This document shows positions 46,601-55,747 of a stretch of 64,000 nucleotides of DNA, piece by piece. This stretch comes from Citricoccus sp. K5. Its GTDB lineage: Bacteria; Actinomycetota; Actinomycetes; Actinomycetales; Micrococcaceae. The notes under the pieces are model-generated. The model did no database searches and was not told the origin of the DNA. It saw only the letters and a program-made list of their open reading frames with translations. The first letter of the stretch is position 1. The number at the start of each line of letters is the position of its first letter. The stretch covers positions 885,147 to 949,146 of the forward strand of contig NZ_LR732817.1 of the NCBI RefSeq assembly GCF_902506195.1, in the 5' to 3' direction. Made by a program: the position numbers and the translations under genes.

Positions 46601-46788
46601 CCACCCTGGCTGACGTCATGGACGTCCTGGACGGACTGCAGGCCGGTGGCCGGACCATCGGCATCGTCAGCCACGTGGACCGGATGAAGCAGGACATCGG
46701 TTACCGGCTCGAGGTGCAGAAGACCCAGCAGGGCTCACATCTTCAGGTCCGAGTGCCGGACCGCGCGGGCCCGGTCAGGCGAGCTTGA
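43651..46788 (+). CDS. sbcC: Exonuclease SbcCD subunit C (Rad50-like ATPase)
   Basis: A 1045-residue SMC-like ATPase. Walker A is [15 protein letters not shown] (about residues 35-49), followed by long Ala/Arg/Glu-rich coiled coils. The zinc hook is CQVC at 549-552, where most homologues have CPVC. The C-terminal lobe has the signature [17 protein letters not shown] and Walker [13 protein letters not shown] Gly/Asp/Ala repeat near residue 375 interrupts the first coil. Its 3' end overlaps the convergent mqo gene by 14 nt. Confidence 0.95.
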   Translation: MRIHRLELQAFGPFAGREAIDFSELNEAGLFLLDGPTGAGKSTVLAGICFALYGTVPGGRSAEGLASTQSPIGMRPEVLLDFTIGARNFEVLRWPKYRRRAKRQRQGDAGISLTEEKAGAVLRELRDGEWAEVSVRADEIGQLLRQELYLDAEQFMRVVLLPQGEFAAFLRAGSQEKETLLRKLFGTGRYDGVATSLATRQQALEQAARRDRDRVATARQDLLYSLHDGLGAGWWGSEAEPEGWPDTELVSQSTTSVAAALENSRTARHDAVVEASRAQRALDAVSRTRQDLQAAQAWADRTSRHEETRESTVSARSAVEQHRAAVPVNRRATEARAAEDAHREHRAALDRALERAWADERCLAWDRVWGRAGDGGRAGDGDQAGAGARDETPTGLASRFDDLRQQAERDLNRLADRERDAAALTRAEGERARLVDSIEVSTRTATSAETERDVLVAAQRSLHQRLEDLASPAAGLGPARLLLEQATAQKEAALAHERDHHARAAAEDSLRTATDQAQAAVDAWQDVVERRLAGAASLLAAALQDGEACQVCGSVDHPSPAAPGGSEISAEAQDRARQDMDELTAARRRAEAAVDEARRTAESSRLASAGLSPQDAEVALGRAQDAVSAAQQAARDLEAARTAVRQNEKDQLAQAKAAEKARGDLAAAQTRLTTADEEIDRLRRVVADALDGRTDLGEVRRELETSKQLVDAVVAAAAAESTHRSLALQAAEHLSVELGASPFATVEDVRAAVLPSEEETRLSACVRDWDHEEARLAELAASEPVQRGRELLRAGVEPPSEQEVSQFEAALDAATQDRDAAGERVGLLESLHRQTVRQTGVLTEVAGRSAGQVADLEETEGLLRLVRGAGENSYKMTLGSYVLAGRLEEVVAAATERLLGMTQGRYELRHDDSARGRGIRGLDITVFDRYTEDERAASTLSGGETFMASLALALGLADTVQAEAGGVDMDTLFVDEGFGSLDSATLADVMDVLDGLQAGGRTIGIVSHVDRMKQDIGYRLEVQKTQQGSHLQVRVPDRAGPVRRA

Positions 46789-48259
46789 GCGCGGCGTTGG
46801 TGGCCTGCTCGACCTCTTCCATCAGGGACCGGTTCTCGTTGAGCCGGTGGCCGCGGGAAGGAATCATCTCCTGCAGCTTCGGCTTCCAGGTCTCCATCAT
46901 GGCGGGGAAGCACTTCTCCAACAGTCCGACCATGATCGGGGCCGCCTGGGATGCGCCCGGGGAGGCCCCCAGCAGGGCGCCGATCGAGCCGTCGCCCGCC
47001 GTGACGACCTCGGTGCCGAACTGCAGCACGCCGCCCTTCTGCGGGTCCTTCTTCATGACCTGCACCCGCTGGCCAGCGGTGATCATCTCCCAGTCGCCGC
47101 CGTTGGCGAGCGGGTAGAAGTCCTGGAGGGCGTCAACCTTCTTGACCTGGCTCTTGGTGACCTCGGTGACGAGGTACTTCACCAGGTCCACGTTGTCCTT
47201 GGCGACGTTGAGCATGGGCAACAGATTGTGCGCCCGGACCGAGAGCGGCAGGTCCAGGTAGGACCCGGACTTCAGGAAGTTCGAGGAGAATCCGCCGTAG
47301 GGGCCGAACAGCAGCGAACGGCGTCCGTCCACGAAGCGGGTGTCCAGATGCGGAACGGACATCGGTGGGGCGCCGACCGAGGCCTGCCCGTAGACCTTGG
47401 CCATGTGCTGGTTGACGATCGACTCGTCAGTGCACTTGAGGAACTTGCCGGAGACGGGGAAGCCGCCGAAGCCCTTGCCCTCCGGGATTCCGGAGGACTG
47501 CAGCAGGTGCAGGGCGCCGCCCCCGGCGCCCAGGAAGACGAAGCGGGCCTGGGCGGTGAAGGACTCGCCGGCGGCCTTGTTCTTGACCTTGAGTTCCCAT
47601 CGGCCGTCGGTGCCGCGGTCCACGGAGGTGACCTTGTGGCCGAAGCGCACGTCCACACCGGAATTGGCCAGGTTGGTGGTCAGCTGCCGGGTCAGCGAGC
47701 CGAAGTCCACGTCCGTGCCGTTGGTCTGGCGGGAGGCGGCCAGCCGCTGGCCGCCCTTGCGGCCGTCGATGAGCAGCGGGGCCCAGCCGCGGATGGTGTC
47801 CGGGTCCTCCGTGTACTCCATGGTCTCGAACAGCGGGTTGGCGCTGAGGGACTCGTGGCGAGTCTTCAGGTAGTCGGCGTGGTCGTTGCCCCACACGAAG
47901 CTCATGTGCGGCAGGGGATTGATGAAGGTCTTCGGATCGCCGAGCTTGCCCTCGTTGACCAGGTAGGACCAGAACTGGCGGCTGACCTGGAACTGCTCAT
48001 TGATGGCCAGTGCCTTGGTCGGATCAACCGTGCCATCGGCGCCCAGCGGGGAGTAGTTCAGCTCGCAGAGGGCAGCGTGACCAGTGCCGGCGTTGTTCCA
48101 CGGGTCAGAGGACTCGAGACCGGCCTGGTTGAGGTTCTCGAACAGACCGATCGACCAGTCCGGCTGCAGCTGCTGCAGGAAGGTCCCCAGCGTGGCGCTC
48201 ATGATGCCACCCCCCACCAGGACAACGTCGTAGGTGGTTGCGGCAGACTGCTGGCTCAC
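46775..48259 (-). CDS. mqo: Malate:quinone oxidoreductase
   Basis: Peripheral membrane FAD enzyme, 494 residues, oxidising malate to oxaloacetate and feeding electrons to menaquinone. The FAD motif is [14 protein letters not shown] (about residues 12-25); other family marks are [18 protein letters not shown] and [13 protein letters not shown]. The GTG start is preceded by GGGAGAG. It links to the accessory island at the C4-dicarboxylate level, though not transcriptionally. Confidence 0.96.
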   Translation of the reverse strand: MSQQSAATTYDVVLVGGGIMSATLGTFLQQLQPDWSIGLFENLNQAGLESSDPWNNAGTGHAALCELNYSPLGADGTVDPTKALAINEQFQVSRQFWSYLVNEGKLGDPKTFINPLPHMSFVWGNDHADYLKTRHESLSANPLFETMEYTEDPDTIRGWAPLLIDGRKGGQRLAASRQTNGTDVDFGSLTRQLTTNLANSGVDVRFGHKVTSVDRGTDGRWELKVKNKAAGESFTAQARFVFLGAGGGALHLLQSSGIPEGKGFGGFPVSGKFLKCTDESIVNQHMAKVYGQASVGAPPMSVPHLDTRFVDGRRSLLFGPYGGFSSNFLKSGSYLDLPLSVRAHNLLPMLNVAKDNVDLVKYLVTEVTKSQVKKVDALQDFYPLANGGDWEMITAGQRVQVMKKDPQKGGVLQFGTEVVTAGDGSIGALLGASPGASQAAPIMVGLLEKCFPAMMETWKPKLQEMIPSRGHRLNENRSLMEEVEQATNAALKLA

Positions 48260-48314
48260 GATTCTCTCCCAGGGTTACGGATGGGTGACAGATAGGGGTC
48301 TGCCCTTGACTTTA

Positions 48315-50048
48315 CTACCGGCGCGGACTGGTCTGATCCACGGGAACGATCCGGTCGAAACGCTCGTCCAATACCGGTGAGGTCGGGTAGGAGACCAGCG
48401 TGTGTCCCGAGGCGACCGCGGAGATCGGATACACCAGGGGCAGGGCGGGCAGGTCCAATGCCAGAGATTCCGCACCGCGCCGATACAGGGCAGTGCGGGT
48501 CTCGGCATCCCTACTGGACACGGCCTCGGCCAGGGTCTCGACCACGAACGGGTTCGAGTAGCCGAATTCGGTGGAGTGACTGCCGAAGAGTGGCTCGAGG
48601 AAATGGTGCGGATCGCGGTACTCACCGGTTCGGCCGGACAGGTGGAAGGCCCGGCCAGTGTCTGAGGTCAGCCGGTCAAGATAGCCGTCCTCCCACCGGA
48701 CAGGCACCGGTTCCAGGACGAGTCCGACGTTCGCCAGGTCCTCGGCGATACGGGCGTACACGGGTTCCGGGGAGGGCAGGTAGGGCCGTGACGTCTCCAC
48801 GGGGTACAGGAATTCCAGCGGCTCACCGCGGTACCCGGCCAATTCCAGCAGCTCCCGGGCCTTCTCGGCGTCATAGCCGTACGTCGTCAGCTGCGGATGG
48901 GCCACCCCCAGGGACGGAGGGACGAACTCGTCGGCCCGTGAGGACCCCGCCAGGAAGTACTCCTCAGCCAGGGCCCTCCGGTCAAGGGCGTGCGCCACGG
49001 CCTGACGGACATACAGCTGGCCCAGGATCGGATGCTGGGTGTTCATCCCCAGGTACAGGACGGAGAAGGGATCCCGTTGGAGTACCTGCGCACCTCCCTG
49101 CACCAGCGGGCGCAGGGTGGACGGGGAGACGTAATCGAAGGCATCGAGGCGGCCGCGGCGCAACTCCCGGAGCCGTTGCTGGACGCCGGTGATCATCGAC
49201 AGGGTCACCGGTCCGACGGCGGATGGCCGGCCACGGTAGTCCGGGTCGGCTTCCAGCACCAGCAGGTGCTCCCCGGTGGGCTCGTCGGCACCGTCGGCCT
49301 TGCCGGTACCGCCTGCCGATACCTCGCCCCAGCGGAACGGGCCCGTCCCTGCCGGTCGGGCGTCCGGGAGCTCGCCGGGTTCTGTGTCCGCCAGGGCGCG
49401 GTCGAACTCGACCCAGGAGCCGGGCGAACTGAGGGCGAACGGCGGGGAGGTGAGTGCTGCGGCGAGGAAGACGATCGGTTCGGACAGGACGAGGGACACC
49501 GTCCGCTCACCGACGGTCTGGCACTCGACGTAGCGGCACTGCTCGTCTCCGGCATAACCCCCGAAGACGGAGGCGAAGGCCAGTCGGGGCAACCGGTCGA
49601 GTCGGTCCTGTCCCAGGAGTCCGGGCAACCGGGCCCACCGCTCGAAGTTGGCCGCGACGACCTCGGCGGTCAACGCGGTGCCGTCATGGAATTCGACATC
49701 CGGGGTGAGGGAGAAGGTGTAGCGCCGGCCGTCGTCGGAGACCGTCCAGTCACTGGCCAGGTGGGGGATCGGGGCCCCCGTGTTGTGGTCCACCCCGAGG
49801 AGCGTCTCCAGGACCTGGCGCGTGCTGCGATGGGACTCTGCGTCCACGGTGAGGGACGGGTCCAGCGACTGGGGCCGGGCGGGAACGCCGATGGTCACGG
49901 GAACCGTGGCTGGAGCGGGGGACGCCGAAGGCGGCGGACTGGAGCCCTCCGGATCGGATTCGCTGCGGATCTGGGCCGCGCACCCGGTCATCGGCAAGAC
50001 GAACGCTGCCGCCAGGGACGTGATGACGGTGCGGCGCGAGATCTCCAC
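48315..50048 (-). CDS. Oligopeptide-type ABC substrate-binding lipoprotein (SBP_bac_5)
   Basis: A 577-residue extracellular solute-binding protein of the OppA/DppA family. The N-terminus SRRTVITSLAAAFVLPMTGCAAQ has a twin-arginine motif and a lipobox ending at Cys, so it is probably a Tat-exported lipoprotein. The RPQSLDPSLTVDAESHRSTRQVLETLL region is the family entry motif. GTG 50048 has AGGGAGG upstream; a longer frame would run through the tRNA-Leu gene and is rejected. No permease or ATPase genes are adjacent, so it is an orphan binding protein here. Confidence 0.88.
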   Translation of the reverse strand: MEISRRTVITSLAAAFVLPMTGCAAQIRSESDPEGSSPPPSASPAPATVPVTIGVPARPQSLDPSLTVDAESHRSTRQVLETLLGVDHNTGAPIPHLASDWTVSDDGRRYTFSLTPDVEFHDGTALTAEVVAANFERWARLPGLLGQDRLDRLPRLAFASVFGGYAGDEQCRYVECQTVGERTVSLVLSEPIVFLAAALTSPPFALSSPGSWVEFDRALADTEPGELPDARPAGTGPFRWGEVSAGGTGKADGADEPTGEHLLVLEADPDYRGRPSAVGPVTLSMITGVQQRLRELRRGRLDAFDYVSPSTLRPLVQGGAQVLQRDPFSVLYLGMNTQHPILGQLYVRQAVAHALDRRALAEEYFLAGSSRADEFVPPSLGVAHPQLTTYGYDAEKARELLELAGYRGEPLEFLYPVETSRPYLPSPEPVYARIAEDLANVGLVLEPVPVRWEDGYLDRLTSDTGRAFHLSGRTGEYRDPHHFLEPLFGSHSTEFGYSNPFVVETLAEAVSSRDAETRTALYRRGAESLALDLPALPLVYPISAVASGHTLVSYPTSPVLDERFDRIVPVDQTSPRR

Positions 50049-50093
50049 GCGTCCGGGCCTCCCTGAAACTGAGGTGAAAGGGTCTGGTACTTC

Positions 50094-50178
<85 letters not shown>

Positions 50179-50319
50179 AGGTCCCCGCTGACGGGAACAA
50201 CGGCCCATCATACCCGCTGGGGCGGAAGCCGATCCGTCGTGGGCCCGAGGCACCGTGGTCAGGAAAGGACGGTGGCGCTGAGGCCTTCCTGAGGAGTCCC
50301 GGGGCGGCCCTGAGACGAC

Positions 50320-50796
50320 TCAGGCGAGGTGGAGATCCCGGCGGAGCTTGGCCACGTGTCCCGTCGCCCGGACGTTGTACTGAGCCAGCTCCACGGTGCC
50401 GTCGGCACCCACCACCACGGTGGAGCGGATGAGACCCTCGTAGATCCTGCCGTAGTTCTTCTTCTCTCCCCAGGCGCCGTAGGCCGCTGCCACGGCGTGG
50501 TCCTCGTCCGAGAGCAGGGGGAAGGCCAGCGACTCGGCCTCGGCGAACTTCGTCAGCTTGGCCGGCCCGTCAGGGGAGATTCCCACCACTGCGAAGCCTT
50601 CGGCCATGAATGCCGCGAGGTTGTCACGGAAGTCGCAGGCCTGGGTGGTGCAGCCGGGCGTGGCAGCCGCCGGGTAGAAGTACAGGATGACCCGCTGGCC
50701 CGAGTAGTCCGCGAGGGAGACGGTGTTGCCCTCCTGATCGGTCAAGCTGAAGGCGGGGGCCGTGTCGCCCGGGGCGAGTCGCTGTTGATCAGTCAT
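50320..50796 (-). CDS. bcp: Thioredoxin-dependent thiol peroxidase (Bcp/PrxQ)
   Basis: A 158-residue peroxiredoxin reducing hydrogen peroxide and organic hydroperoxides. The peroxidatic cysteine is C49 and the resolving cysteine C54 in ATPGCTTQACDFRD, the PrxQ arrangement. The proline that normally begins the motif region is preserved (YP). TACAGT ends 7 nt before the ATG and no ribosome binding site is visible. Confidence 0.95.
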   Translation of the reverse strand: MTDQQRLAPGDTAPAFSLTDQEGNTVSLADYSGQRVILYFYPAAATPGCTTQACDFRDNLAAFMAEGFAVVGISPDGPAKLTKFAEAESLAFPLLSDEDHAVAAAYGAWGEKKNYGRIYEGLIRSTVVVGADGTVELAQYNVRATGHVAKLRRDLHLA

Positions 50797-50803
50797 GCGC
50801 ACC

Positions 50804-50809
50804 ACTGTA
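50804..50809 (-). promoter_or_regulatory. -10 box of bcp (leaderless)
   Basis: TACAGT on the minus strand, 7 nt before ATG 50796. Confidence 0.55.
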
Positions 50810-50911
50810 GGGCTTCCCCGGCGTGCGACGTTGACGAGGCGAGCAGGCGGTACACCGTCGATACAAGGCTCTCGCCGCGCTCTCATCGCGCTCTCACCGC
50901 GTCGTCGGCGC

Positions 50912-52597
50912 TCAGGAGGACGCGGGCGCCGGCGTGGCCGCCGTGAGGAAGTCCTCATCCGAGCATGCGGGGAGGGACTCCAGCCAGGCGGTGCTGGGGT
51001 CCACCTCGGCCAGGCGGCGTGCATCCACGTGCTCGGGCTCGCCGGCTTCGCTCAACACGGCGATGACCTCCGTCAGCACGGTCTCGGCGGTGATGTCCAA
51101 GCCGCCGTTGACGTCGTCCGGGTCCAGGTCCACACACCAGCGGGCTGCCTCAACCTCGTCCAGCGCCTTCGGAGCCGCCGGCTCCGGCACCGGGTCGGCC
51201 GGCGGGGAGGTGGGTGAGGTGGTGGGTGCAGGAGTGGACGGCGAGGTGGACGGCGCAGCCGGTGACTCCGTTGGCTGCCCCGGGGTGGGTGTCGGGGCAG
51301 GCGGCGTCGACGTGGGTGTCGGCGTTGGGGTGGGTGTCGGGGTGGGCGTGGGCACTGGCGTGGACGTGGGGGCGGGTGCAGGAGCCGGAGTGGTGGTGGC
51401 AGTGGGAGTGGGCGCCGGCGTGGTGGGTTCGGCTGTGGCACTCGGCTGCGGGACCGTCGGCTTGCTTGGCTTGCTTGGCTTGCTTGGCTTGCTTGGCTTG
51501 CTCGGCTGCGTCGGCTTCGGCTGGGGCGTGTCAGACGGGCGTGCGGGCCTTTTCATCGGCGGGGCATCAGGCCGGGGAGCCCCGGAACCGCCCGTGGCGT
51601 CCTCCTGGTTGCTGTGCTCCCCGTTCTCCTGGTGCCGACCGGCCTTCACCTGGGGTGCGGGGGCGCGGCCAGCGGTGTCGGACTCTTTCGGGCCGGACGC
51701 GATGCTGGTCGGAGGGGCCGTCGTCGGATTGCCGTGGGAGGCGTTGCGGATGCGTTTCAGATCCTCCGGGGTCAGAGCGGCCGGCTGGCCCGCCACAGCG
51801 GGCAGCACGAGGGAGGGATCCAGATACCGGCCGTCCAGGGTAATGCCGAAGTGGACGTGGCACCCGGTGGAGTTGCCCGTCGTCCCGGCCAGGGCGATCA
51901 CGTCACCCCGGGTCACCCGGTCGCCGGCGGAGACCAGGAGCACCGAGTTGTGGTGATAGGCGGTGGCCAGGCCGTCACCGTGGTCGAGGTCGATCCGCAG
52001 TCCGGAGGTCCCCCGGTCCGCGGCGAAGCGCACGGTGCCATCGGCGGAGGCCCGGACCGGAGTGCCACAGGCCACCGGGTAGTCCTGACCGATGTGGAAC
52101 TGCATGGCTGGACCGACGTCGGTCGGGTTGACGCGCCAGCCGAAGGCGGAGCTGAGGGAGATGGGCCCGGACACGGGATGGTCCATCACCACCTTGATAC
52201 CGGGGATCGCGCCTCGATGGGCAGAGGCCGGCACGTGGCCCGAGGCGGCGTCAGCGGACCCGGTCCGTTCCTGCAGCGTCTGCTGCTGTGAAGCCGATAG
52301 GACGACGAAGGAGCCGGGGTAGGCGCTCTGGGCGGTGGCAAAGGAGCCGGTTACCGCCGGAGCGAGGTCCCCGGGGGAGCCGCCGTCGGAAGGGTCGGTC
52401 GTGGCGGGCGCGAGCGAACCGGGCAGGAGGAAGGTGGATCCTCGTTGCGTCTCCTGGCCGTGGGTGGAATCCGTCGCGGAGGAGGGAACCTCTGTTCCCA
52501 GTGACGGAAGAGCCATCGACGTGCCCACTCCTCCGGAGACTGCCAGCAGAACCAGTGCCGTCGTTGCAGCACCGGCAGGTGCCCATCCATGCTTCAC
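50912..52597 (-). CDS. Secreted M23 family metallopeptidase with Pro/Thr repeat region
   Basis: A 561-residue LytM-type peptidase. An N-terminal signal peptide (about residues 8-30) leads to the M23 domain (about 145-265) with zinc ligands H168 and D172 (HIGQD) and H249 (CHVHFG), plus H215; all catalytic residues are kept, so it should cut peptidoglycan cross-bridges. After it come five SKP units (about 360-380), a long Pro/Thr/Ala/Ser-rich stretch to about 485, and an acidic C-terminal domain with two cysteines. The Pro/Thr region looks like a wall-spanning linker. GTG start. Confidence 0.87.
   Translation of the reverse strand: MKHGWAPAGAATTALVLLAVSGGVGTSMALPSLGTEVPSSATDSTHGQETQRGSTFLLPGSLAPATTDPSDGGSPGDLAPAVTGSFATAQSAYPGSFVVLSASQQQTLQERTGSADAASGHVPASAHRGAIPGIKVVMDHPVSGPISLSSAFGWRVNPTDVGPAMQFHIGQDYPVACGTPVRASADGTVRFAADRGTSGLRIDLDHGDGLATAYHHNSVLLVSAGDRVTRGDVIALAGTTGNSTGCHVHFGITLDGRYLDPSLVLPAVAGQPAALTPEDLKRIRNASHGNPTTAPPTSIASGPKESDTAGRAPAPQVKAGRHQENGEHSNQEDATGGSGAPRPDAPPMKRPARPSDTPQPKPTQPSKPSKPSKPSKPSKPTVPQPSATAEPTTPAPTPTATTTPAPAPAPTSTPVPTPTPTPTPTPTPTSTPPAPTPTPGQPTESPAAPSTSPSTPAPTTSPTSPPADPVPEPAAPKALDEVEAARWCVDLDPDDVNGGLDITAETVLTEVIAVLSEAGEPEHVDARRLAEVDPSTAWLESLPACSDEDFLTAATPAPASS
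51461..51505 (-). repeat. 9-bp tandem repeat encoding SKP units
   Basis: On the plus strand CTTGCTTGG is repeated four times perfectly and a fifth time as CTTGCTCGG. It encodes the SKP run of the M23 protein and keeps its frame whatever the copy number. Confidence 0.9.
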
Positions 52598-52782
52598 GAT
52601 CCGGTTTACCTCGATCTTCCCTCATCGCAGCGACTGTCGATAGCCGATAGCGTCGCACGCTTTGGACACGGGAGGTAGACCTGAAGGTGAACGGAGAGTG
52701 CGTCGGGCGTGTCGATTCTCACAACGATGCCGGTGGCTCCTTCGTGGGAGCACGTCTACCGGTGGCGGAGAGGCCGGATTGC
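52598..52782. other. Intergenic region between the M23 gene and tRNA-Lys
   Basis: No gene is seen. It should hold the promoter of the M23 gene on the minus strand. A short direct repeat of CGATAGC (CGATAGCCGATAGCG) lies near 52635-52650. Confidence 0.4.
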
Positions 52783-52816
52783 AGAAGGGCCCCGGTCCTG
52801 TGACCGGGGCCCTTCT
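52783..52816 (-). terminator. Strong hairpin downstream of tRNA-Lys
   Basis: AGAAGGGCCCCGGTC and its exact complement form a 15-bp stem with a 4-nt loop, 6 nt past the tRNA 3' end. No T-run follows, so it may act as a processing or termination signal typical of high-GC genomes. Confidence 0.7.
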
Positions 52817-52822
52817 GGTGGG

Positions 52823-52895
52823 TGCACCCCCCGGGACTCGAACCCGGAACCCATTGATTAAGAGTCAATTGCTCTGCCAGTTGAGCTAGAGGTGC
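52823..52895 (-). tRNA. tRNA-Lys (anticodon CUU)
   Basis: On the minus strand the acceptor stem GCACCTC/GGGGTGC (one T-G pair), the D-arm AGCTCAACTGGCAGAGC, anticodon stem ATTGA/TCAAT with loop CTCTTAA, and T-arm CCGGGTTCGAGTCCCGG are complete. The 73-nt gene ends at the discriminator A; the following bases are CCC, so CCA is not encoded. Confidence 0.96.
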
Positions 52896-52992
52896 CTGTT
52901 GTTCTGGACCTATAAACCGTCCGTGCAACGAGGAAAAACTTTAGCAGAGAACCGTGGTGGAGGCGAAATCGGCCCAGGCGTGGTCTTCGCCA

Positions 52993-53529
52993 CTACGGGC
53001 GGGGATCTCCGGACGCGGCCGGCTCAGGGGCGTCGCCGGTCTCACCGGTCTCGGCGTAGTAGGACTCCAGAGTGTCCATGAAGTGGGACATGAACTGGTG
53101 GAAGTCCTCGGCGTCCTCGTCCTGCTCCAGAACCAGGGTGCCGTCGTCGTCTTTCTGCTCCGGGCACGGCCTGAGGGCGGTGAGGTGGGCCCGCAGGTTC
53201 TCCGTCAGCGGCACCCGGGGTGCCCCCGAGACCTCGAACCAGGTCCGGAAACCGGTCACGGTCTCGACCTGGTAGCCGGTACCCGTGTCCGCCAGGGTGG
53301 CCACATTGCCCAGGGCGACCGTCGCGATGGACGTGTCGGCCGGCACCTCGGGCAAAACGTCCAGGTCAACGGGGCACAGCAGTAGCTCGAGAGGCTGCCG
53401 GCGATAGCCGATCGTCCAGGGATTGCCGGCGCCGGAGGGCTGCGCATAGACGAGATTGAAGTCGCCGTGGTTGAACACGCGGGTGTCGAAGACCCCGCGG
53501 AGCAGGTGCTTCAGGTCTTCGCCGTCCAT
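52993..53529 (-). CDS. Conserved hypothetical protein, 178 residues
   Basis: I do not recognise a family. The protein is a soluble mixed alpha/beta chain without signal peptide or membrane segment. It has two well-spaced cysteines (LLCPVDL, LRPCPEQ) and an acidic C-terminal third ([21 protein letters not shown]), then a Gly/Glu/Pro tail. The ATG has TAGACT ending 6 nt upstream. It is divergent from ilvD, with 99 nt between the start codons. Confidence 0.7.
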   Translation of the reverse strand: MDGEDLKHLLRGVFDTRVFNHGDFNLVYAQPSGAGNPWTIGYRRQPLELLLCPVDLDVLPEVPADTSIATVALGNVATLADTGTGYQVETVTGFRTWFEVSGAPRVPLTENLRAHLTALRPCPEQKDDDGTLVLEQDEDAEDFHQFMSHFMDTLESYYAETGETGDAPEPAASGDPRP

Positions 53530-53535
53530 GGGGAC

Positions 53536-53541
53536 AGTCTA
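53536..53541 (-). promoter_or_regulatory. -10 box of the 178-residue protein gene (leaderless)
   Basis: TAGACT on the minus strand, 6 nt before ATG 53529. Confidence 0.55.
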
Positions 53542-53615
53542 CGGATCGGGAGGCTGGCATGCGTGCGGGGTGCCGTGTGCGGTGTCACGTGGGGGCCGAC
53601 GGTGGCGGGCGGTCC

Positions 53616-53621
53616 TAGGAT
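53616..53621 (+). promoter_or_regulatory. -10 box of ilvD (leaderless)
   Basis: TAGGAT ends 7 nt before ATG 53629. The same box is used by rph. Confidence 0.6.
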
Positions 53622-53628
53622 GTTGCCC

Positions 53629-55386
53629 ATGACCACCCCCACCGCAGACACCACCCTTCCCGGCGGTTCGGAGGGCGGAGGCAACTCCGGTGCCTCCACC
53701 CCGGACATCAAGCCACGCTCCCGCGCGGTCACCGACGGAATGGAGCGCGCCCCCGCACGCGGCATGCTCCGTGCGGTCGGCATGGGCGACGATGACTTCG
53801 CCAAGCCCCAGATCGGCATCGCCAGCTCCTGGAACGAGATCACCCCGTGCAACCTCTCGCTGGATCGCCTGGCACAGGCATCCAAGGAGGGCGTCCACGC
53901 CGGTGGCGGCTACCCGCTCGAGTTCGGCACCATCTCCGTGTCCGACGGCATCTCCATGGGCCATGACGGCATGCACTACTCGCTCGTGTCCCGCGAGGTC
54001 ATCGCCGACTCCGTGGAGACCGTGATGCAGGCCGAGCGGCTGGACGGCTCCGTACTGCTGGCCGGCTGTGACAAGTCCCTGCCGGGCATGCTGATGGCCG
54101 CCGCCCGTCTGGACGTCTCCAGCGTGTTCATCTATGCCGGGTCCACCATGCCGGGGTACGCCACCCTGGAGGACGGCACGGAGAAGCAGGTCACCCTGAT
54201 CGATGCCTTCGAAGCTGTGGGTGCGTGCGCCCGGGGATTGATGAGCGAGAAGGACCTGGACACCATCGAACGGGCCATCTGCCCGGGCGAGGGTGCCTGT
54301 GGCGGCATGTACACGGCCAACACCATGGCCTGCATCGGCGAGGCGCTGGGCATGTCCCTGCCCGGTTCCGCCGCCCCGCCCTCGGCCGACCGCCGCCGCG
54401 ACGTCTTCTCCCGCCAGTCCGGCGAGGCCGTGGTGAACCTGCTGCGCCTGGGCATCACCTCGCGGGACATCATGACCATGAAGGCCTTCGAGAACGCCAT
54501 CGCCGTGACCATGGCCTTCGGTGGCTCCTCCAACGCGGTGCTGCACCTGCTGGCGATCGCCCGCGAGGCCGGCGTCGACCTCACCCTCGACGACTTCAAC
54601 CGCATCGGTGACAAGGTCCCGCACCTGGGCGACCTCAAGCCCTTCGGCCAGTACGTCATGACGGACGTGGACAAGGTGGGCGGCGTTCCCGTGGTCATGA
54701 AGGCCCTGCTGGATGCCGGGCTCATCCATGGCGACGCGCTGACCGTCACCGGCAAGACCGTGGCCGAGAACCTGGCGGACATCACGCCCCCGGACCTGGA
54801 CGGCAAGGTCCTGCGCGCGCTGGACAACCCGCTGCACCACAACGGCGGCCTCGCCGTCCTCAAGGGATCCCTGGCCCCCGAGGGCGCCGTGGTGAAGTCC
54901 GCTGGCTTTGACGCCGATGTCTTCGAGGGCACCGCCCGCGTCTTCGAGCGGGAACGCCAGGCCATGGACGCCCTCGAGGCGAACGAACTCCAGGCGGGCG
55001 ACGTCGTCGTCATCCGCTATGAGGGCCCCAAGGGCGGTCCGGGCATGCGCGAGATGCTGGCCATCACCGGAGCCATCAAGGGGGCCGGCCTGGGCAAGGA
55101 CGTCCTGCTGCTCACCGATGGCCGCTTCTCGGGCGGCACCACCGGCCTGTGCATCGGCCACGTGGCCCCGGAGGCGTCCGACGCCGGCCCGATCGCCTTC
55201 GTGCGCGACGGCGACCGGATCCGCGTGGACATCGCCGCCCGCACGCTGGACCTCCTGGTCCCGGAGGACGAGCTGGAGGCTCGCAAGGACGGCTGGGAGC
55301 CGATCCCGCCGAAGTTCACCACCGGGGTGCTCGGCAAGTACGCCAAGCTCGTGCACTCCGCCGCCGAGGGCGCCTACCTCGGTTGA
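53629..55386 (+). CDS. ilvD: Dihydroxy-acid dehydratase
   Basis: Iron-sulfur dehydratase of valine, isoleucine and pantothenate synthesis, 585 residues. The cluster cysteines lie in [18 protein letters not shown] and [17 protein letters not shown] Thr/Gly/Ser-rich 25-residue arm precedes the core. The leaderless ATG 53629 is supported by TAGGAT. It has its own strong hairpin downstream and then the attenuated ilvBNC operon, so it is transcribed apart from it. Confidence 0.96.
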   Translation: MTTPTADTTLPGGSEGGGNSGASTPDIKPRSRAVTDGMERAPARGMLRAVGMGDDDFAKPQIGIASSWNEITPCNLSLDRLAQASKEGVHAGGGYPLEFGTISVSDGISMGHDGMHYSLVSREVIADSVETVMQAERLDGSVLLAGCDKSLPGMLMAAARLDVSSVFIYAGSTMPGYATLEDGTEKQVTLIDAFEAVGACARGLMSEKDLDTIERAICPGEGACGGMYTANTMACIGEALGMSLPGSAAPPSADRRRDVFSRQSGEAVVNLLRLGITSRDIMTMKAFENAIAVTMAFGGSSNAVLHLLAIAREAGVDLTLDDFNRIGDKVPHLGDLKPFGQYVMTDVDKVGGVPVVMKALLDAGLIHGDALTVTGKTVAENLADITPPDLDGKVLRALDNPLHHNGGLAVLKGSLAPEGAVVKSAGFDADVFEGTARVFERERQAMDALEANELQAGDVVVIRYEGPKGGPGMREMLAITGAIKGAGLGKDVLLLTDGRFSGGTTGLCIGHVAPEASDAGPIAFVRDGDRIRVDIAARTLDLLVPEDELEARKDGWEPIPPKFTTGVLGKYAKLVHSAAEGAYLG

Positions 55387-55397
55387 TTGTCCACGGA

Positions 55398-55434
55398 CCG
55401 GACACCCGTCTCACGATGTGAGACGGGTGTCCGG
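55398..55434 (+). terminator. Terminator hairpin after ilvD
   Basis: CCGGACACCCGTCTCAC pairs perfectly with GTGAGACGGGTGTCCGG across a GAT loop, giving a 17-bp stem 11 nt after the ilvD stop. TAGATT follows instead of a T-run. Confidence 0.75.
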
Positions 55435-55438
55435 TAGA

Positions 55439-55469
55439 TTGACACCGTAAGCACCCACTCGGGGATACT
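55439..55469 (+). promoter_or_regulatory. Promoter of the ilvBNC operon
   Basis: A consensus -35 TTGACA (55439-55444) is followed after 19 bp by GATACT (55464-55469). GATACT ends 6 nt before the leader-peptide ATG, so the leader mRNA probably begins at or beside that ATG. Confidence 0.6.
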
Positions 55470-55475
55470 GGTCGC

Positions 55476-55520
55476 ATGTCCAACACACGACTAGTCGTCG
55501 TTATCCAGCGCCTGGCCTGA
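55476..55520 (+). CDS. ilvBNC leader peptide
   Basis: A 14-codon frame encoding [14 protein letters not shown] and ending in TGA. Six of the fourteen residues are Leu, Val or Ile, including the run LVVVI, which suits ribosome stalling when branched-chain aminoacyl-tRNAs are scarce. It lies directly after a good promoter and before an attenuator terminator. The stop region overlaps one arm of a 9-bp long-range pairing (55508-55516 with 55552-55560). Confidence 0.85.
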   Translation: MSNTRLVVVIQRLA

Positions 55521-55602
55521 ACCACGGTTCGGTACGGCGGGTTCGCCCGCTGCCAGGCGCGAAACCCCGAGTAGGCCAACCGGCCGCCGTCGGGGTTTTT
55601 TT
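55508..55602 (+). promoter_or_regulatory. Transcription attenuator of ilvBNC
   Basis: Three elements follow the leader peptide. GCGCCTGGC (55508-55516) pairs exactly with GCCAGGCGC (55552-55560). Inside that loop GCGGG-TTCG-CCCGC (55537-55550) forms a UUCG-capped hairpin. Then AAACCCCGA (55562-55570) pairs with TCGGGGTTT (55590-55598), with an inner GGCC-AACC-GGCC hairpin, and runs into seven T residues (55596-55602): a rho-independent terminator 145 nt before ilvB. Ribosome stalling in the leader would block the first arm and change the fold. Confidence 0.8.
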
Positions 55603-55747
55603 GTTGGGGAAGCGGAACGAGGCCGGCCACCACATCGGCTTCACTGGTTTCTCCGCCATCAGGCGGACGACCCGGGGGACACCCGGGCCGGGCACCCAAG
55701 GGGCTTTGAGTAGCCATCGGACTAGCAGTGACGAAGAAGGCACAGCA

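Noticed and set aside
51461-51505. Regular 9-bp repeats considered as a CRISPR-like array.
   Set aside because: There are no spacers. The units are contiguous and encode SKP in frame within the M23 protein.
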